Below are positions 63,550-64,000 of a DNA stretch of 64,000 nt, in pieces. Below the pieces are notes generated by a model. The model did no database searches. It saw nothing but the letters and a program-made list of their open reading frames with translations, and was not told the origin of the DNA. The position numbers and the translations under genes are program-made. The DNA is from Siphonodentalium dalli. Its lineage: Eukaryota; Mollusca; Scaphopoda; Gadilida; Siphonodentaliidae. Within the stretch, counting starts at the first letter, position 1; every line of letters starts with the position of its first letter. The stretch is taken from contig CP136061.1 of the NCBI GenBank assembly GCA_032622095.1, forward strand, positions 26,166,991 to 26,230,990, written 5' to 3'.

Positions 63550-64000
63550 AATTTGACAAACTTCTAACTGAAATTTACTACAATCCAAAAGAAGTTGGTG
63601 GTTTCAGTGGAGCAAATCAACTTTTTAAAAATGCAAAAGAAACAAATAACAAAATTAAGCTTTCAGATGTTAAAAAATGGTTACAATGGCAAAAAACATA
63701 TACTTTGCACAAACCAATTGTTCGGAAATTTCGCAGACGTAAAACTATTGTTGCAGGAATTGATATTCAGTGGCAAGCTGATCTGGCAGATTTGCAAACT
63801 TTGCAAAAGCACAATGACAATTACAGATATTTACTTTGTGTTATTGATGTGTTCTCAAAATTTGCATGGGTTGAAAAAATTAAAGATAAAACTGGTAAAA
63901 CTTTAGTTAAAACATTTCAGAAAATTCTAAAATCATCAAAACGAAAACCAGCTTCATTTCAATCTGACAAAGGTTCAGAATTCAAAAATAAATTATTTTT
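63531..64000 (+). CDS. int: Integrase, 5' part (open to window end)
   Basis: The frame from ATG 63531 stays open to the last base (156 codons). It contains an N-terminal region with KKWLQWQKTYTLHKP, then the first catalytic Asp in WQADLADL, the core start LLCVIDVFSKFAWV, and the second Asp in FQSDKGSEF. The site of the first Polinton-1 frameshift is intact here. The catalytic Glu and the chromo-like domain would follow beyond 64000. Confidence 0.95.
   Translation, partial: MVLTYIKFDKLLTEIYYNPKEVGGFSGANQLFKNAKETNNKIKLSDVKKWLQWQKTYTLHKPIVRKFRRRKTIVAGIDIQWQADLADLQTLQKHNDNYRYLLCVIDVFSKFAWVEKIKDKTGKTLVKTFQKILKSSKRKPASFQSDKGSEFKNKLF

Larger units (their letters stand above)
51856..64000. mobile_element. 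Polinton-2: second Maverick/Polinton element, right part outside window
   Basis: It starts AGTAGTAATGGGGGGCACTA, close to the Polinton-1 tip AGTAGTATTGG. Gene content and order from the polymerase onward are those of Polinton-1 but every frame is open, and it has additional left-end genes. Integrase is cut by the window edge; capsid genes, protease, the right TIR and the target duplication must lie beyond 64000. The hexamer before the start is CACAAT (51850-51855). Intact frames suggest recent insertion or an active lineage. Confidence 0.92.

Noticed and set aside
63595-63906. 103-codon frame near the window end
   Set aside because: Out of frame with the integrase that occupies 63531-64000.
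1-64000. rRNA or tRNA genes
   Set aside because: No convincing B-box plus cloverleaf or rRNA-like conserved blocks were seen by eye; a tRNAscan/Infernal run would be decisive.

Overview
The window is animal nuclear DNA: AT-rich, mostly non-coding, full of palindromes, satellites and inverted-repeat transposons. It has one recognisable host gene end, two spliced exons of a receptor-type protein tyrosine phosphatase (895-1945). The repeat load and the Polintons suggest a marine invertebrate, possibly a mollusc; the species is not determinable from the sequence alone.

The main content is two Maverick/Polinton (adintovirus-like) elements, self-synthesising virus-like transposons. Polinton-1 is complete (14734-30546, 15.8 kb). 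It has about 0.5-kb terminal inverted repeats, a 6-bp target duplication CATGCG, and sits inside an older palindromic repeat. It carries DNA polymerase B, an A32-type packaging ATPase, small basic virion proteins, integrase, penton-like and major capsid proteins, and a cysteine protease. It is decayed: integrase and major capsid are frameshifted, the protease has two stops, one virion gene holds a 1.4-kb insertion, and the polymerase lacks its N-terminus and the Exo I aspartate. Polinton-2 (51856 to past the window end) is a different, about 60% similar lineage. All its visible genes are open, including a full 1357-residue polymerase and the start of an intact integrase.

The most interesting signal is a separate class of small accessory genes at the element ends (three in Polinton-1, four in Polinton-2). 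Every one ends, 13-22 nt after its stop codon, in a hairpin GGCCCTTTTCAGGGCC. This is the metazoan replication-dependent histone mRNA 3' stem-loop, usually with the ACCCA-like flank and a purine-rich downstream element. The same seven genes have a shared promoter module (AACGTCA/TGACGTT, CGGGAAA-like and CCGCCCG blocks). Replication and capsid genes lack both, and at least two use AATAAA. I infer a virus-like gene set coupled to S phase through SLBP/U7-type 3' processing. Three of these genes encode an OTU-like fold without the catalytic cysteine.

A second unusual arrangement is in Polinton-2. The polymerase and a zinc-knuckle gene are divergent around a 0.4-kb near-perfect palindrome, so both have the same leader, TATA box and first 32 codons (a nuclear-localisation-like module).

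The rest (1-14.7 kb and 30.5-51.9 kb) is host repeat landscape: foldback elements, two TTAA-flanked inverted-repeat elements (8.6-11.5 and 32.7-33.8 kb), a 5.3-kb inverted-repeat element with about 14 internal satellite units (36.3-41.6 kb), a 172-bp satellite framed by inverted repeats (2.3-3.95 kb), and dead non-LTR reverse transcriptase pieces (34.0-35.2 and 40.6-40.8 kb).
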